Assembly (NCBI GenBank): GCA_017471945.1
Contig: JAFURH010000055.1
Span: 1-64,000 of the forward strand
DNA: 64,000 nucleotides
Direction: 5' to 3'
DNA from: Clostridia bacterium
Lineage (GTDB): Bacteria; Bacillota; Clostridia; Christensenellales; Borkfalkiaceae
In this document: piece by piece, positions 53,219-62,869 of the stretch
Layout: each line of letters opens with the position of its first letter
Numbering within the stretch: position 1 is the stretch's first letter
Translations under genes and position numbers: made by a program
Notes under the pieces: generated by a model
Told to the model about the DNA's origin: nothing
Databases searched by the model: none
What the model saw: only the letters and a program-made list of their open reading frames with translations

Positions 53219-54108
53219 GAATACTCGTTACGGGCGCGTGGAATTGCACCAAAAAACAATTGAACGAACTGGAAAGTTGTGGGCATTCCATCGTTTTTAT
53301 GCAAAACGAGAAAGGCGAAATGCCCTGTGCTTACAGTGAAGTGGAAGGCGTAATTTGTAACGGTTTATTTTTGTATCATCCGATTGAAAAGTTTACCTCT
53401 CTTCACTATATTCAATTGATTAGCGCAGGGTTTGACCGAGTGCCGATGGATTACGTGCAATTTCGGGGAATCAAGATTTATAATGCGCGTGGAGTATACA
53501 GTATTCCAATGGCAGAATTTGCGATATGTGGGGTTTTGCAACTCTATAAGGAAAGCAGGTATTTTTATAAAAATCAAGAAAAATACGAATGGAATAAGAA
53601 TCGTGGAATATTAGAACTGTATGGTAAAACGGTTTGTATTGTGGGATGCGGGAGCGTGGGAACGGAATGTGCCAAACGTTTTCAAGCTTTCGGTTGTCGA
53701 GTGATTGGCGTAGATTTGTTGCCGCGATTAGACAGTAATTATCAAACTATTTTTCCGCTTTCGAGGCTTGACGAGGCGCTGGCGTCAGCGGATGTAGTGA
53801 TATTGACGTTACCTTTGACAAAAGATACGCGATACCTCATAAACGAGGAGCGATTTAGGATAATAAAAAGCGACAGCGTATTGGTAAATATTGCGCGTGG
53901 TGCAGTGGTAGAAGAAAAAGCTTTATTAGATGCATTAGAGAAAAAATTACGAGGAGCGGTTTTGGACGTATTCGAAGAAGAACCTTTAAATCAATGCAGT
54001 CCTTTATGGGAGAAAGAAAACGTAATCATAACGCCGCACAACAGCTTTGTTGGAGATGGAAATGCTGAAAGATTGTATCGATTAATTAGAGTGAATTTGG
54101 AGAAATGA
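53215..54108 (+). CDS. D-isomer 2-hydroxyacid dehydrogenase
   Basis: A 297-residue NAD(H)-dependent dehydrogenase: Rossmann motif CIVGCGSVGTECAKRF (about 142-158), LPLTKDTRYLINEE, NIARGAVVEEKALLDAL with the substrate Arg, and DVFEEEPL with the catalytic His in TPHNS. It reduces a 2-oxo acid, possibly the product of the aldolase encoded just before it (ATGA overlap). Confidence 0.87.
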   Translation: MRILVTGAWNCTKKQLNELESCGHSIVFMQNEKGEMPCAYSEVEGVICNGLFLYHPIEKFTSLHYIQLISAGFDRVPMDYVQFRGIKIYNARGVYSIPMAEFAICGVLQLYKESRYFYKNQEKYEWNKNRGILELYGKTVCIVGCGSVGTECAKRFQAFGCRVIGVDLLPRLDSNYQTIFPLSRLDEALASADVVILTLPLTKDTRYLINEERFRIIKSDSVLVNIARGAVVEEKALLDALEKKLRGAVLDVFEEEPLNQCSPLWEKENVIITPHNSFVGDGNAERLYRLIRVNLEK

Positions 54109-54112
54109 GAGG

Positions 54113-55237
54113 ATGAAAAAAGTTTTATATGTTGCAACCGTATTAAGTCATATTTGTCAATTTCATTTGCCGTATTTGAAAATGTTTCAGGAAAATGGTT
54201 ATGAGGTGCATATTGCGGCGAGAAATAATTTGGCTGAAAAAAACGGTTTGCAATTAAAATATGCGGATAATTTTATTGAAGTGCCTTTTCAGCGCTCCCC
54301 GGCGAGTTTACGAAATATCAAAGCATATAAACAGTTAAAGAAATTGTTAAATCAGGAATACTATGATTTAATCGTTTGCAATACGCCGATGGGCGGAATC
54401 CTTACCCGTTTAGCGGCGAAAAAGACACGAAAAAAAGGAACAAAAGTCGTATATATCGCACACGGATTTCATTTCTATAAAGGTGCGTCGAAAAAAAATT
54501 GGCTGTTTTATTATCCAATAGAAAAGCATTTTGCAAAAAAATGCGACGTTGTCGTGACGATTAATAATGAGGATTATTCAATCGCAAAACAAAAATTTAA
54601 GACTAGGGTGGAACGTATACACGGCGTCGGAGTGGATTGTGAACGATATTATTCGATTTCTTCAATAGCAAAAGAGAAAAAGCGAGCTGATTTTGGATAT
54701 GGCGAGAAAGAGTTTATTGCTTTGGTTGTGGGGGAATTGTTGCCTAATAAAAATCAAATACAGGCAATTAAAGCTATAAAAGAAGTGATAAAAAAACACT
54801 CCAACATAAGACTTTTGATCGCTGGGAACGGTAAAGAGAGAGCGAAGTTGGAGAAGTATGTTTTTGAAAATAATTTAACAAACAACGTTCAATTTTTAGG
54901 ATATTGCACTAATTTGGAAGAATATCAATGCATTGTAGACTTGGGAATTTCGTGTAGTATTCGAGAGGGATTAGGGATAAACGTAATTGAATCGATGATG
55001 TCTGGAAATACTTTTATTGCAACGAAAAATAGAGGACATAATGAATTGATTCAAGACGGTGAAAATGGATTTTTGGTTGATGTTGGAGATGAAAGAACAT
55101 TAGCGAACAGGATAATAAAATTGATAGAGAATCCTGAACTAAAAAAACGGTTAGAGGAAGCGGCAAAGAAAAGAATACATATCTACACTTTGTCGGAAAC
55201 AATAAAAGAAATAGAAAGTATTTTTGCGAGTTTATGA
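54113..55237 (+). CDS. Glycosyltransferase family 4
   Basis: A 374-residue GT-B enzyme. N-terminal TLSHICQFHLPYLKMFQENGYEVHIAA-like segment; the C-terminal donor domain has ALVVGELLPNKNQIQAIKA, NVQFLGYC, and REGLGINVIESMMSGN-TFIATKNRGHNELI, the GT4 EX7E region. It adds a sugar to the lipid-linked repeat unit on the inner membrane face. Composition is distinctly AT-rich. Confidence 0.88.
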   Translation: MKKVLYVATVLSHICQFHLPYLKMFQENGYEVHIAARNNLAEKNGLQLKYADNFIEVPFQRSPASLRNIKAYKQLKKLLNQEYYDLIVCNTPMGGILTRLAAKKTRKKGTKVVYIAHGFHFYKGASKKNWLFYYPIEKHFAKKCDVVVTINNEDYSIAKQKFKTRVERIHGVGVDCERYYSISSIAKEKKRADFGYGEKEFIALVVGELLPNKNQIQAIKAIKEVIKKHSNIRLLIAGNGKERAKLEKYVFENNLTNNVQFLGYCTNLEEYQCIVDLGISCSIREGLGINVIESMMSGNTFIATKNRGHNELIQDGENGFLVDVGDERTLANRIIKLIENPELKKRLEEAAKKRIHIYTLSETIKEIESIFASL

Positions 55238-55269
55238 TTTACTAAAAAAAGGATAAGAGAGGAAATGGA

Positions 55270-56409
55270 ATGGAAAATGGGTTAAAGAAAGTAGGAATAT
55301 TGACCTTTCACGCGTCGCATAATTATGGTTCTTGTTTGCAAGCGTACGCACTGCAGACAACGCTAAAAAGTTTAGGCGTATATCCTGAAATTATCAATTT
55401 CCGAACTTCAAGGCAAAAAGAGCTGTATGCCGTTTTTACAAAGAAAAAAGGGATAATGCGTTTCTTGAAAAATTTAACCCATTTACTTTATTTTTCTTCT
55501 TTTAAAAGCAAACATAACAAGTTTGAATGTTTTATCAAAGATGAGTATGTTTTATCTAAAAAGGAATATGTATCTTTAAACGAATTGGAAGAAGAGATTT
55601 TTGACTACGACGTTTTTCTTGCGGGTAGCGATCAAATTTGGAATCCTTTTCCTAGCGATTTCGATTGGGCTTATTATTTGCCTTTCGTGCGAGATGTTCC
55701 AAAAATTTCTTATGCACCCAGTTTTGGACCGGCTATTAGAAAAACGGATGACGAGCGTATGAAATCCTTGCCGGAAAGAGTAGCGAATTTTTCGCATATT
55801 AGCGTCAGGGAACCGCAGGCAAAAGCCTATTTAGAATCATATGTAACAAAAGAAGTGTCGGTGGTGCTAGATCCTACGCTGTTGCTTAATAAGAACGAAT
55901 GGTTACAACTTGTAGACAAAACGCCTATCGTTAAGGGTGATTATATTTTTTTGTATACTCTGTATGCTACGCCTGTTATTAATAAAATTGCAAAAAGACT
56001 ATCGAAAAAATGGAAGATAAAAGTAGTAGTTTCAAACGTTTCTAATCAACACGATGCGATTAATTCTTTTAAAAAACAGTTTTCGACGGGACCTAAAGAA
56101 TTTTTGAATTTAATTTATTACGCTAAATTCGTATTGGTAACGTCTTTTCACGGAACGGTTTTTTCTGTTTTGTTCGAAAAGCCATTTTTTGCAATTAACG
56201 GAGAGAAAGACAATCGTATTTTCAATCTGCTTTCTATAACAGGTTTAAAGGATCGCACTGTAAATTTAGCGAACGTACAAGAAAAGGCGAATACAGCGTT
56301 TCAAATTGATTTTTCTAGTGTAGAGAAAGGATTACAAAAAGAACGGAGAATAAGCTTTGATTTTTTAAGAAAGGCATTGGAATTGGGGACTGATGAAGAC
56401 GATATGTAA
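55270..56409 (+). CDS. Polysaccharide pyruvyl transferase family protein
   Basis: A 379-residue PS_pyruv_trans protein: GILTFHASHNYGSCLQAYALQTTL, VFLAGSDQIWNP, PKISYAPSFG, ISVREPQ, VLVTSFHGTVFSVLF. It would put a pyruvate ketal on a sugar of the exopolysaccharide. The next gene, an Fe-S protein of the F420-dehydrogenase beta type, overlaps it by 17 bases, a pairing common in such loci. Confidence 0.9.
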   Translation: MENGLKKVGILTFHASHNYGSCLQAYALQTTLKSLGVYPEIINFRTSRQKELYAVFTKKKGIMRFLKNLTHLLYFSSFKSKHNKFECFIKDEYVLSKKEYVSLNELEEEIFDYDVFLAGSDQIWNPFPSDFDWAYYLPFVRDVPKISYAPSFGPAIRKTDDERMKSLPERVANFSHISVREPQAKAYLESYVTKEVSVVLDPTLLLNKNEWLQLVDKTPIVKGDYIFLYTLYATPVINKIAKRLSKKWKIKVVVSNVSNQHDAINSFKKQFSTGPKEFLNLIYYAKFVLVTSFHGTVFSVLFEKPFFAINGEKDNRIFNLLSITGLKDRTVNLANVQEKANTAFQIDFSSVEKGLQKERRISFDFLRKALELGTDEDDM

Positions 56410-57556
56410 AAGAGAAAATTGTACGGGGTGCGGTGCGTGCGTAAACGCTTGTCCGAAATCTTGTATTTCCTTGGATGCGTTGGGGGGGATCGGACACGTG
56501 TATCCCGTAATCGAAGAATTACGTTGCTTAGAGTGCGGCGTATGCAAAAAGGTTTGTCCGCAAAATAAACTTCCAAATCTTATAGTTCCACAAAAAACCT
56601 ACGCTGCGTTTTCACTTGACGAAAAGGAACGCAAAATTGCATCTTCGGGCGGTTTGGCCAGTTACTTTACGCGAAAAATCTTAGAGAACGGTGGTGTGGT
56701 ATACGGCTGTTCTTCGAATCTTAAAGATAGAAAAATTTGTCATATCCGCTGTGAAAACAAGGAACAAGCACAAGAATTGCGTGGATCCAAGTACGTGCAA
56801 AGTTCTATGGAAGATTGTTATCAGCATTGCAAAACAGATTTATTGGAAGGAAAAGAAGTTCTTTTTATTGGGTTACCCTGTCAGATAGCCGGGCTAAAAT
56901 CATTTTTGGGTAAGGAGCAAGAACATTTAACTACAGTGGATCTTATTTGCCACGGTGTTGCTCCTCAGAAATTGTTATTTGAACATCTTGTCGATTGTAA
57001 AAGCGAAGCGGGTACAAATATTTCGTTTCGATCCCCAAGTGGATATCGATTAATTGTGCGTAAAGCCGAACAAACTTTGCTAAACGTAAATAGCATAGAC
57101 GATCTTTATTATATTGGCTTTTTAGCTGGATTATATTTTCGGAAAAGCTGTTATCAATGTCGTTATGCAACCAAAGAACGTATTGGCGATTTAACGTTGG
57201 GGGATTTTTGGGGATTAGGTAAAGAAATCCCGTTTGACGGGGATATAAAGGATGGAGTATCACTTCTTCTCGTAAATACAGATAAGGGCGGAAGCTTGCT
57301 TGCGCGTTACAGAGAAGGTTTGTTTTTTGTTGAGCGGACGTTGCAAGAAGCTCAAAAGGAAAATCAAAATTTAGTCCATCCCAGTCCAAAACATAGAAAT
57401 ACGGAGAAATTTTCCTTGATTTATTCCAAACAGGGATTTAAAAAGGCTGCAAAAAAATGTTTAAAAAAGGAAATTTTGAAATATAAAATCGTGAAGATTT
57501 CGGAAAAGAGCGGATTAGTGAGGACGATGGTTCGGTTAGTACGTAAGGCAAAGTGA
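56393..57556 (+). CDS. Fe-S protein with F420 hydrogenase/dehydrogenase beta C-terminal domain
   Basis: A 387-residue protein with two N-terminal 4Fe-4S motifs (CTGCGACVNACPKSC and CLECGVCKKVCP), a central region with ASSGGLAS, and the FrhB-type C-terminal domain (LRGSKYVQSS, FIGLPCQIAGLK, DLICHGVAP, GDLTLGDFWGLG). Family members of this kind sit in polysaccharide loci next to pyruvyl transferases; their role may be redox modification of a sugar. Confidence 0.87.
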   Translation: MKTICKRENCTGCGACVNACPKSCISLDALGGIGHVYPVIEELRCLECGVCKKVCPQNKLPNLIVPQKTYAAFSLDEKERKIASSGGLASYFTRKILENGGVVYGCSSNLKDRKICHIRCENKEQAQELRGSKYVQSSMEDCYQHCKTDLLEGKEVLFIGLPCQIAGLKSFLGKEQEHLTTVDLICHGVAPQKLLFEHLVDCKSEAGTNISFRSPSGYRLIVRKAEQTLLNVNSIDDLYYIGFLAGLYFRKSCYQCRYATKERIGDLTLGDFWGLGKEIPFDGDIKDGVSLLLVNTDKGGSLLARYREGLFFVERTLQEAQKENQNLVHPSPKHRNTEKFSLIYSKQGFKKAAKKCLKKEILKYKIVKISEKSGLVRTMVRLVRKAK

Positions 57557-57564
57557 GGGGGAAT

Positions 57565-58635
57565 ATGAAAGAACCGAAAATTAGCGTGATTATTCCTGTT
57601 TATAACGTGGAAATTTATTTGGACGAATGTGTGGGTTCGGTTGTTGAACAAACGTATCATAATTTAGAAATCATCTTGGTTGATGACGGTTCGCCTGACG
57701 GTTGTCCGCAGCGTTGTGATCAATGGGCAAAACTAGATTCTCGAATTCGTGTGGTGCATAAAGAAAACGGCGGGGTTTCTACGGCACGAAATCAGGGGTT
57801 GGATATCGCTACGGGAGAATATGTGTATTTTTTAGATTCCGATGATTGGCTAGAGAAAAATACTATGGAGAAGCTTGTTGGCGTACTGAAAAGAGATAAT
57901 GTGGATTGCGTAGGATTTTCCTTTTTGAAAGAATTTGACAATCGATCTCAACGAGAAAATAACGTTTTATGGGAAGAAAAGACGTATCGGAACGAAGAAT
58001 TTAAAAAAGTATTTTGTCGCACTATTGCGTTAACAGGAAAAGATTTAATGCACCTTCAAAAAACGAACGCATTTTGCGTAATTTGGTCAAAGCTTTATAA
58101 AAAATCGGTGATTGATCAAAACGGTTTGCGTTTTATAGATATTAAAAGGCTGGGGACGTTTGAAGACGGATTGTTTAATATTGCGTTTTTTTCTCAAGCA
58201 ACAAGTTTTGCTTATATAGACGAAGCTTTATATCATTATCGAAAAACAAATGTTCAATCGGTTACATATAATTATAAACCAGATTTTTATAATAAGCAAT
58301 ATGAGCAAATCATTTCGATTAAAAATTTGATTAGTCTAGAAGATGACGATTTAATACAGGAAGCTTATAACAATCGCATAGCCTATATGGCAATGGAATA
58401 TTGTTCCAATGCATTAAAAAATAAAGCCAAATTTGGCGTAAAATATAAAGAGCTGAAACGTATATTCAAAGACTCTTTCTATCTATCGTCATTAAAAAAG
58501 TTTTCAGCGAAAAAATTACCGTTTTTTTGGAAGATATATTATACTTTTTTGAAAGTTAATTTTGCGTTAGGCGTATACGTTATGACGGCATCTATTTTGA
58601 AAGTTAGAAGTAGAAATTCAAACAAGAGGATTTAA
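57565..58635 (+). CDS. Glycosyltransferase family 2
   Basis: A 356-residue GT-A enzyme starting KISVIIPVYNVEIYLDECVGSVV, with LVDDGSPDG, NGGVSTARNQGL and the metal motif DSDDW. ATG 57565 is chosen because AGGGGG lies 6 bases upstream; the GTG at 57553 overlaps the prior gene. Basic C-terminal region is probably membrane-associated. Confidence 0.9.
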   Translation: MKEPKISVIIPVYNVEIYLDECVGSVVEQTYHNLEIILVDDGSPDGCPQRCDQWAKLDSRIRVVHKENGGVSTARNQGLDIATGEYVYFLDSDDWLEKNTMEKLVGVLKRDNVDCVGFSFLKEFDNRSQRENNVLWEEKTYRNEEFKKVFCRTIALTGKDLMHLQKTNAFCVIWSKLYKKSVIDQNGLRFIDIKRLGTFEDGLFNIAFFSQATSFAYIDEALYHYRKTNVQSVTYNYKPDFYNKQYEQIISIKNLISLEDDDLIQEAYNNRIAYMAMEYCSNALKNKAKFGVKYKELKRIFKDSFYLSSLKKFSAKKLPFFWKIYYTFLKVNFALGVYVMTASILKVRSRNSNKRI

Positions 58636-58636
58636 A

Positions 58637-59632
58637 ATGATAAAATTCAGTGTAATCGTACCTTTATATAATTGCGAAAAATACATACAGGAATGTTTAA
58701 ATTCGATTTTAGCGCAGACGTATCCTGAATTTGAAATCGTTGTCATCAACGATGGTTCTACGGATCATTCCTCGAACTTGGTAAATGAGTATAAGGATTC
58801 TAGAATAAAAATGTATACGCAGGAGAATAGGGGGTTGTTTCACGCTCGTTTATCAGGATTGCGGTATGCTGAAAACGAGATTTGTTTATACGTAGACGCG
58901 GATGATAAAATTCAACCGAACCTATTAAGCGAACTTGCAAAAGAATTTGAAAATGGAGCGGAATGTGTGGTTTATGGTTTGCAGCGTTTTGGTTTAGGCG
59001 AAAAGCTAGCAATAAAAAACAACGAGGAGAAAAGACTTGTTTTTGAGGAGAATGACCAACGTGAGCCTTTGCGGTTGTTGTTGAGAGGAAAAACAATACA
59101 AAGTATCGTATGTAAAGCTTTTTGTAAAAAGTTAGTTGATATAGAAAAACTTCAAAAATATCCTCGTATTGCAATCGGTGAAGACGCATTACATACGTTA
59201 GAATTATACAGTAATACGAAAAAAACGATTTTTTTAGAGGGGAAATATTATTTATATCGTCAAACGCTGGATAGTATGACGCATAAATTGAAATTTTCGA
59301 ATTACAAGGACAATGTTTACAAATTTAAAAAATATCAAGAAACAGCCATTGCGGTTTTAGGCGAAGCAGAAACGACTCAATTGTTGGCGGATTTACCAAA
59401 ACGTTATTTTAGAATGACGATTACAACTTTGTTGAATTCGCGTTACGTTGCTACGAAAGAAGAATATAAAAAAGTAGTATTATTAATTAGCGATGATGTG
59501 GATTTTCAAAAATATTTTCAAAATTATTTTAAAATATGTAAATTACATTATCGTTTTATTATTGGTTGTATAGCAAAAAAGAGATGGAAAACGTTAAAAT
59601 TTTTAAGGGGTATAATCGGGGTCTTTAAGTAG
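58637..59632 (+). CDS. Glycosyltransferase family 2
   Basis: A 331-residue GT-A enzyme: FSVIVPLYNCEKYIQECLNSIL, VINDGSTDHS, NRGLFHARLSGL, DADDK metal motif. The second of four GT2 enzymes in this operon; with the others it sets the repeat-unit length. Confidence 0.9.
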   Translation: MIKFSVIVPLYNCEKYIQECLNSILAQTYPEFEIVVINDGSTDHSSNLVNEYKDSRIKMYTQENRGLFHARLSGLRYAENEICLYVDADDKIQPNLLSELAKEFENGAECVVYGLQRFGLGEKLAIKNNEEKRLVFEENDQREPLRLLLRGKTIQSIVCKAFCKKLVDIEKLQKYPRIAIGEDALHTLELYSNTKKTIFLEGKYYLYRQTLDSMTHKLKFSNYKDNVYKFKKYQETAIAVLGEAETTQLLADLPKRYFRMTITTLLNSRYVATKEEYKKVVLLISDDVDFQKYFQNYFKICKLHYRFIIGCIAKKRWKTLKFLRGIIGVFK

Positions 59633-59639
59633 GTGGGAA

Positions 59640-60734
59640 ATGAGTTATATTATATTATCTTGTCTTGTAGTAGCGTTATCATACGTGTACAATAAATTGA
59701 AACAGAATAAAAAATATAATCAATCTCTACGAATATTTGTTTTAAGCGTAATTATTTTCGCTTTATGTTTATTTGCGGGATTACGTACGCGTTATAATGA
59801 TACTTATTCCTATTTAATTGCTTTCGGCAAGACTCCTAAAAAATTCTCAGCTTTATTTGCAGGTGACTTTTCCGTCTCGGCTGTTTATTTTTTTAGGATA
59901 TGGGGATATGTGATATATAATTATATTTCCACAAGCGTAAACGTTTATTTTTTCCTTTCCTCGCTTGTATTTGTGATACCTTCGATTTTATTAATTGAAA
60001 AATATTCAAAGAATTTTGTTTTATCGATTCTTTTGTATATGTTTGCCGGAATGTACCTATTTTCTTTGGCGGGATTAAAGCAGGCGATGGCAACAGGGAT
60101 TGTCTTGATGGGGATTCCTGCGCTCTTAAAAAAACAATACTTAAAATATTATATTTTTTGTATTTTAGCATTAGGCTTTCATACTTATAGTTTATTCTTT
60201 TTAATTGTACCTTTACTTGGAAGTGATAAAATATTTAATAAAACGACTGTTTGGTTTTGTATTGTTATTATTTTATTGGGAATTGGATTATCGTATTTTT
60301 CGTCTTTTATAACAAAAATAATTCAATTATTAGGAAAAGATATTCAAGAGGAAACGCTACAAGAAGGCTCGGTAAATATTTTCAGAGCAATTGTTTTTTT
60401 AATTCCGCTTGTATTGACGCTGTTAAGTTATAAGAAAATCGATAAAGAATCTAGTGCGGAAAATAAAATTTTTGTTAAAATTTCTATTTTAAGCACGATG
60501 TTTATGGTTCTTGCATTATTTGGAAATCCTATATTATTCGGGCGCATACCTCAATATTTTTACATAGGTATAGTTGTTTCTTTGCCGTATTTAATAGAGA
60601 AAACGTTTGTTTATAGAGAAGTCCGATTTATAAAAATTATTGCAGGCTTTTGTTATATAATGTTTGGTATATATAGCTTGTATAAAGACGGGGCTTTTGC
60701 TATGGATATTTTTCGTTTAGTGTGGTTTATTTAA
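59640..60734 (+). CDS. EpsG-like polysaccharide polymerase
   Basis: A 364-residue integral membrane protein with about ten helices and the EpsG hallmark FAGLRTRYNDTYSY near residue 40, then GMYLFSLAGLKQAMATGIVLMGIPALLKKQYLKYYIF, the conserved R/Q-rich turn of Wzy-type proteins. It probably polymerises the repeat units outside the membrane. Confidence 0.87.
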   Translation: MSYIILSCLVVALSYVYNKLKQNKKYNQSLRIFVLSVIIFALCLFAGLRTRYNDTYSYLIAFGKTPKKFSALFAGDFSVSAVYFFRIWGYVIYNYISTSVNVYFFLSSLVFVIPSILLIEKYSKNFVLSILLYMFAGMYLFSLAGLKQAMATGIVLMGIPALLKKQYLKYYIFCILALGFHTYSLFFLIVPLLGSDKIFNKTTVWFCIVIILLGIGLSYFSSFITKIIQLLGKDIQEETLQEGSVNIFRAIVFLIPLVLTLLSYKKIDKESSAENKIFVKISILSTMFMVLALFGNPILFGRIPQYFYIGIVVSLPYLIEKTFVYREVRFIKIIAGFCYIMFGIYSLYKDGAFAMDIFRLVWFI

Positions 60735-60746
60735 AGAGGTGAATGT

Positions 60747-61856
60747 ATGAAAAGCGTTTTATTTTTAATTCCTACGCTGGGTGGGGGCGGAGCGGAAAAA
60801 GTTCTTGTTAATTTAGCTAATAATTTAAATAAAAGTAAATATACCGTAACGGTACAAACTATTTTTAAAGGCGGCGTACACACTTCTAAATTAAATAGAG
60901 ATATCACCTATCTTTCCGGAAAGTCAAAAGCTTTTAGAGGGAACGTACGACTGTTTAAATTTTTTTCTCCTCAATTCTTATATAAAAGGATTGTCAAAAA
61001 GCGTTACGATATAGTCGTTGCGTATTTAGAGGGAGTGGCTTGCCGTATTGTTTCAGGTTGTCCCTATACCGATAGTAAGTTAGTTGGTTGGATTCACAGA
61101 GAGCAAAAGACCAAAAAGGTCGCAAGCTATGCATTTCGTTCGGAAAAAGAGATGAATAGAGCGTATAATCGTTTTGATAAAATCGTTTGCGTAGCGGATA
61201 CGGTAAAGCATGATTTTGAGTCTCTTATTGAATTGAAAAAAAATTGCGTTGTTTTATATAACACCAACGAAACGGACGAAATTTACGAATTGGAAAAAGA
61301 GGGATTAGGAGAATTTAGTTTTTCTAAAGAATTAAATTTAATTTCGGTTGGAAGATTGGTTTCGCTGAAAGGATTTGATCGTTTAATCAATATACATAAA
61401 AAATTATTGGATAAAGGCGTAAAAAATCATTTGTATATTTTAGGAACAGGACAAAAAAAGTGCGAATTAGAATATCAAATCAAGACTCTGAATGTAGAGA
61501 ATAGCGTACATTTGCTAGGTTTTCAAGAAAATCCTTATAAATATATAGCAAATGCCGATTTATTTATTTGTTCGTCAAAGAGCGAAGGATTTAGTACGGC
61601 AGTGACGGAAGCATTAATAGTGGGAACCCCCGTTGTCAGTACGAATTGTAGTGGCGCGTATGAGCTTTTGGGGGGTAATAACGAATACGGCATCGTTGTG
61701 AAACAAGACGAAGAAGACCTTCTTCAAGCTGTTTATTATATTTTAACAGAGGAAGGAGCATTGGCTTATTATAAAAGACAAGCACAAAAACGCGGTGCTT
61801 TTTTTTCGAAGGAAAAAACCGTTGTGGCGGTAGAAAATATGTTGGATAGTTTATAA
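60747..61856 (+). CDS. Glycosyltransferase family 4
   Basis: A 369-residue GT-B enzyme: LIPTLGGGGAEKVLVNLANNL (acceptor domain glycine loop), VGWIHREQ, ISVGRLVSLKGFDRLI, HLLGFQENPYKY, SKSEGFSTAVTEALIVGTPVVST. Adds a sugar to the repeat unit. Confidence 0.92.
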   Translation: MKSVLFLIPTLGGGGAEKVLVNLANNLNKSKYTVTVQTIFKGGVHTSKLNRDITYLSGKSKAFRGNVRLFKFFSPQFLYKRIVKKRYDIVVAYLEGVACRIVSGCPYTDSKLVGWIHREQKTKKVASYAFRSEKEMNRAYNRFDKIVCVADTVKHDFESLIELKKNCVVLYNTNETDEIYELEKEGLGEFSFSKELNLISVGRLVSLKGFDRLINIHKKLLDKGVKNHLYILGTGQKKCELEYQIKTLNVENSVHLLGFQENPYKYIANADLFICSSKSEGFSTAVTEALIVGTPVVSTNCSGAYELLGGNNEYGIVVKQDEEDLLQAVYYILTEEGALAYYKRQAQKRGAFFSKEKTVVAVENMLDSL

Positions 61857-61873
61857 GGGGGAGGTGGTTGTTG

Positions 61874-62860
61874 GTGTTTAATGAAAAAATTTCAGTTATT
61901 ATCCCAACTTATAACACAAAAGATTATATAGAGGAAACGATAAAAAGTATTTGTGCGCAAACTTATAAAAATATTGAGATTCTTATTATTGATGACGGAA
62001 GTACTGATGGTACGCAAAAAAAAATTAAAAATCTTGCAAAATCTGACGACCGAATAAAATTTATTTTTAAAGAAAATGAAGGCGTTACAAAAACCAGATT
62101 ACGAGGTGTTAAGGAAGCGAGTGGGGATTGGATTGGATTTGTGGATTCTGATGATAAAATCGAGCCCAGAATGTATGAGATATTGATGGAGAAAGCACTA
62201 TCGTATCAAGTTGATATTTCGCATTGTGGATATCAAAAAGTTTTTTCGGATAGGGTAGATTATTATTACGGAACGGAAAAATTAATCGTACAAGATAATG
62301 CGCAAGGGCTGATCGATTTATTAAAAGGTATATTTATTGAGCCAGGACTTTGGAATAAATTATATAAAAGAATACTTTTCGAACCTTTATTAAAAGACCT
62401 ATTAATAGATGACTCAATTAAAATAAATGAAGATTTATTAATGAATTTTTATTTATTTCGAGAAGCCAAAAAATCAATTTTTTATGATAAATGTTTATAT
62501 CGTTATATTTCTCGTGAGGGTTCGGCATCTACTTCAAAATTAAACGTCCATAAATTATGCGATCCATTAAAGGTCAGAAAAATAATTTATCAAGAAACAG
62601 TAAACGATAAAGAATTGAATTTATTGGCGACAGAAAGTGTTTTGACAAAGTTGATTAACTTGGCGACGATAAAAATAAAGAAGAATTCAAAATGGATATC
62701 ATCTTATCGAGCGGATGCAAGAAAAGAATTAAAAAAATTTTACAAGGTAACATCGAAAAAGAAGCTGCCGAAAAAGATTAAAATAATGGCAAAGACGGCG
62801 ATTTATTGCCCGATAATTTATCGGTTTTTGCACGATGTTTTAAGGAAAAAACATTTTTGA
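61874..62860 (+). CDS. Glycosyltransferase family 2
   Basis: A roughly 328-residue GT-A enzyme: ISVIIPTYNTKDYIEETIKSIC, IIDDGSTDGT, NEGVTKTRLRGV, DSDDK. No ATG is available near the start; GTG 61874 sits 8 bases after GGGGAGG and is preferred over TTG 61868. Confidence 0.88.
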   Translation: MFNEKISVIIPTYNTKDYIEETIKSICAQTYKNIEILIIDDGSTDGTQKKIKNLAKSDDRIKFIFKENEGVTKTRLRGVKEASGDWIGFVDSDDKIEPRMYEILMEKALSYQVDISHCGYQKVFSDRVDYYYGTEKLIVQDNAQGLIDLLKGIFIEPGLWNKLYKRILFEPLLKDLLIDDSIKINEDLLMNFYLFREAKKSIFYDKCLYRYISREGSASTSKLNVHKLCDPLKVRKIIYQETVNDKELNLLATESVLTKLINLATIKIKKNSKWISSYRADARKELKKFYKVTSKKKLPKKIKIMAKTAIYCPIIYRFLHDVLRKKHF

Positions 62861-62869
62861 AGGTGAATA

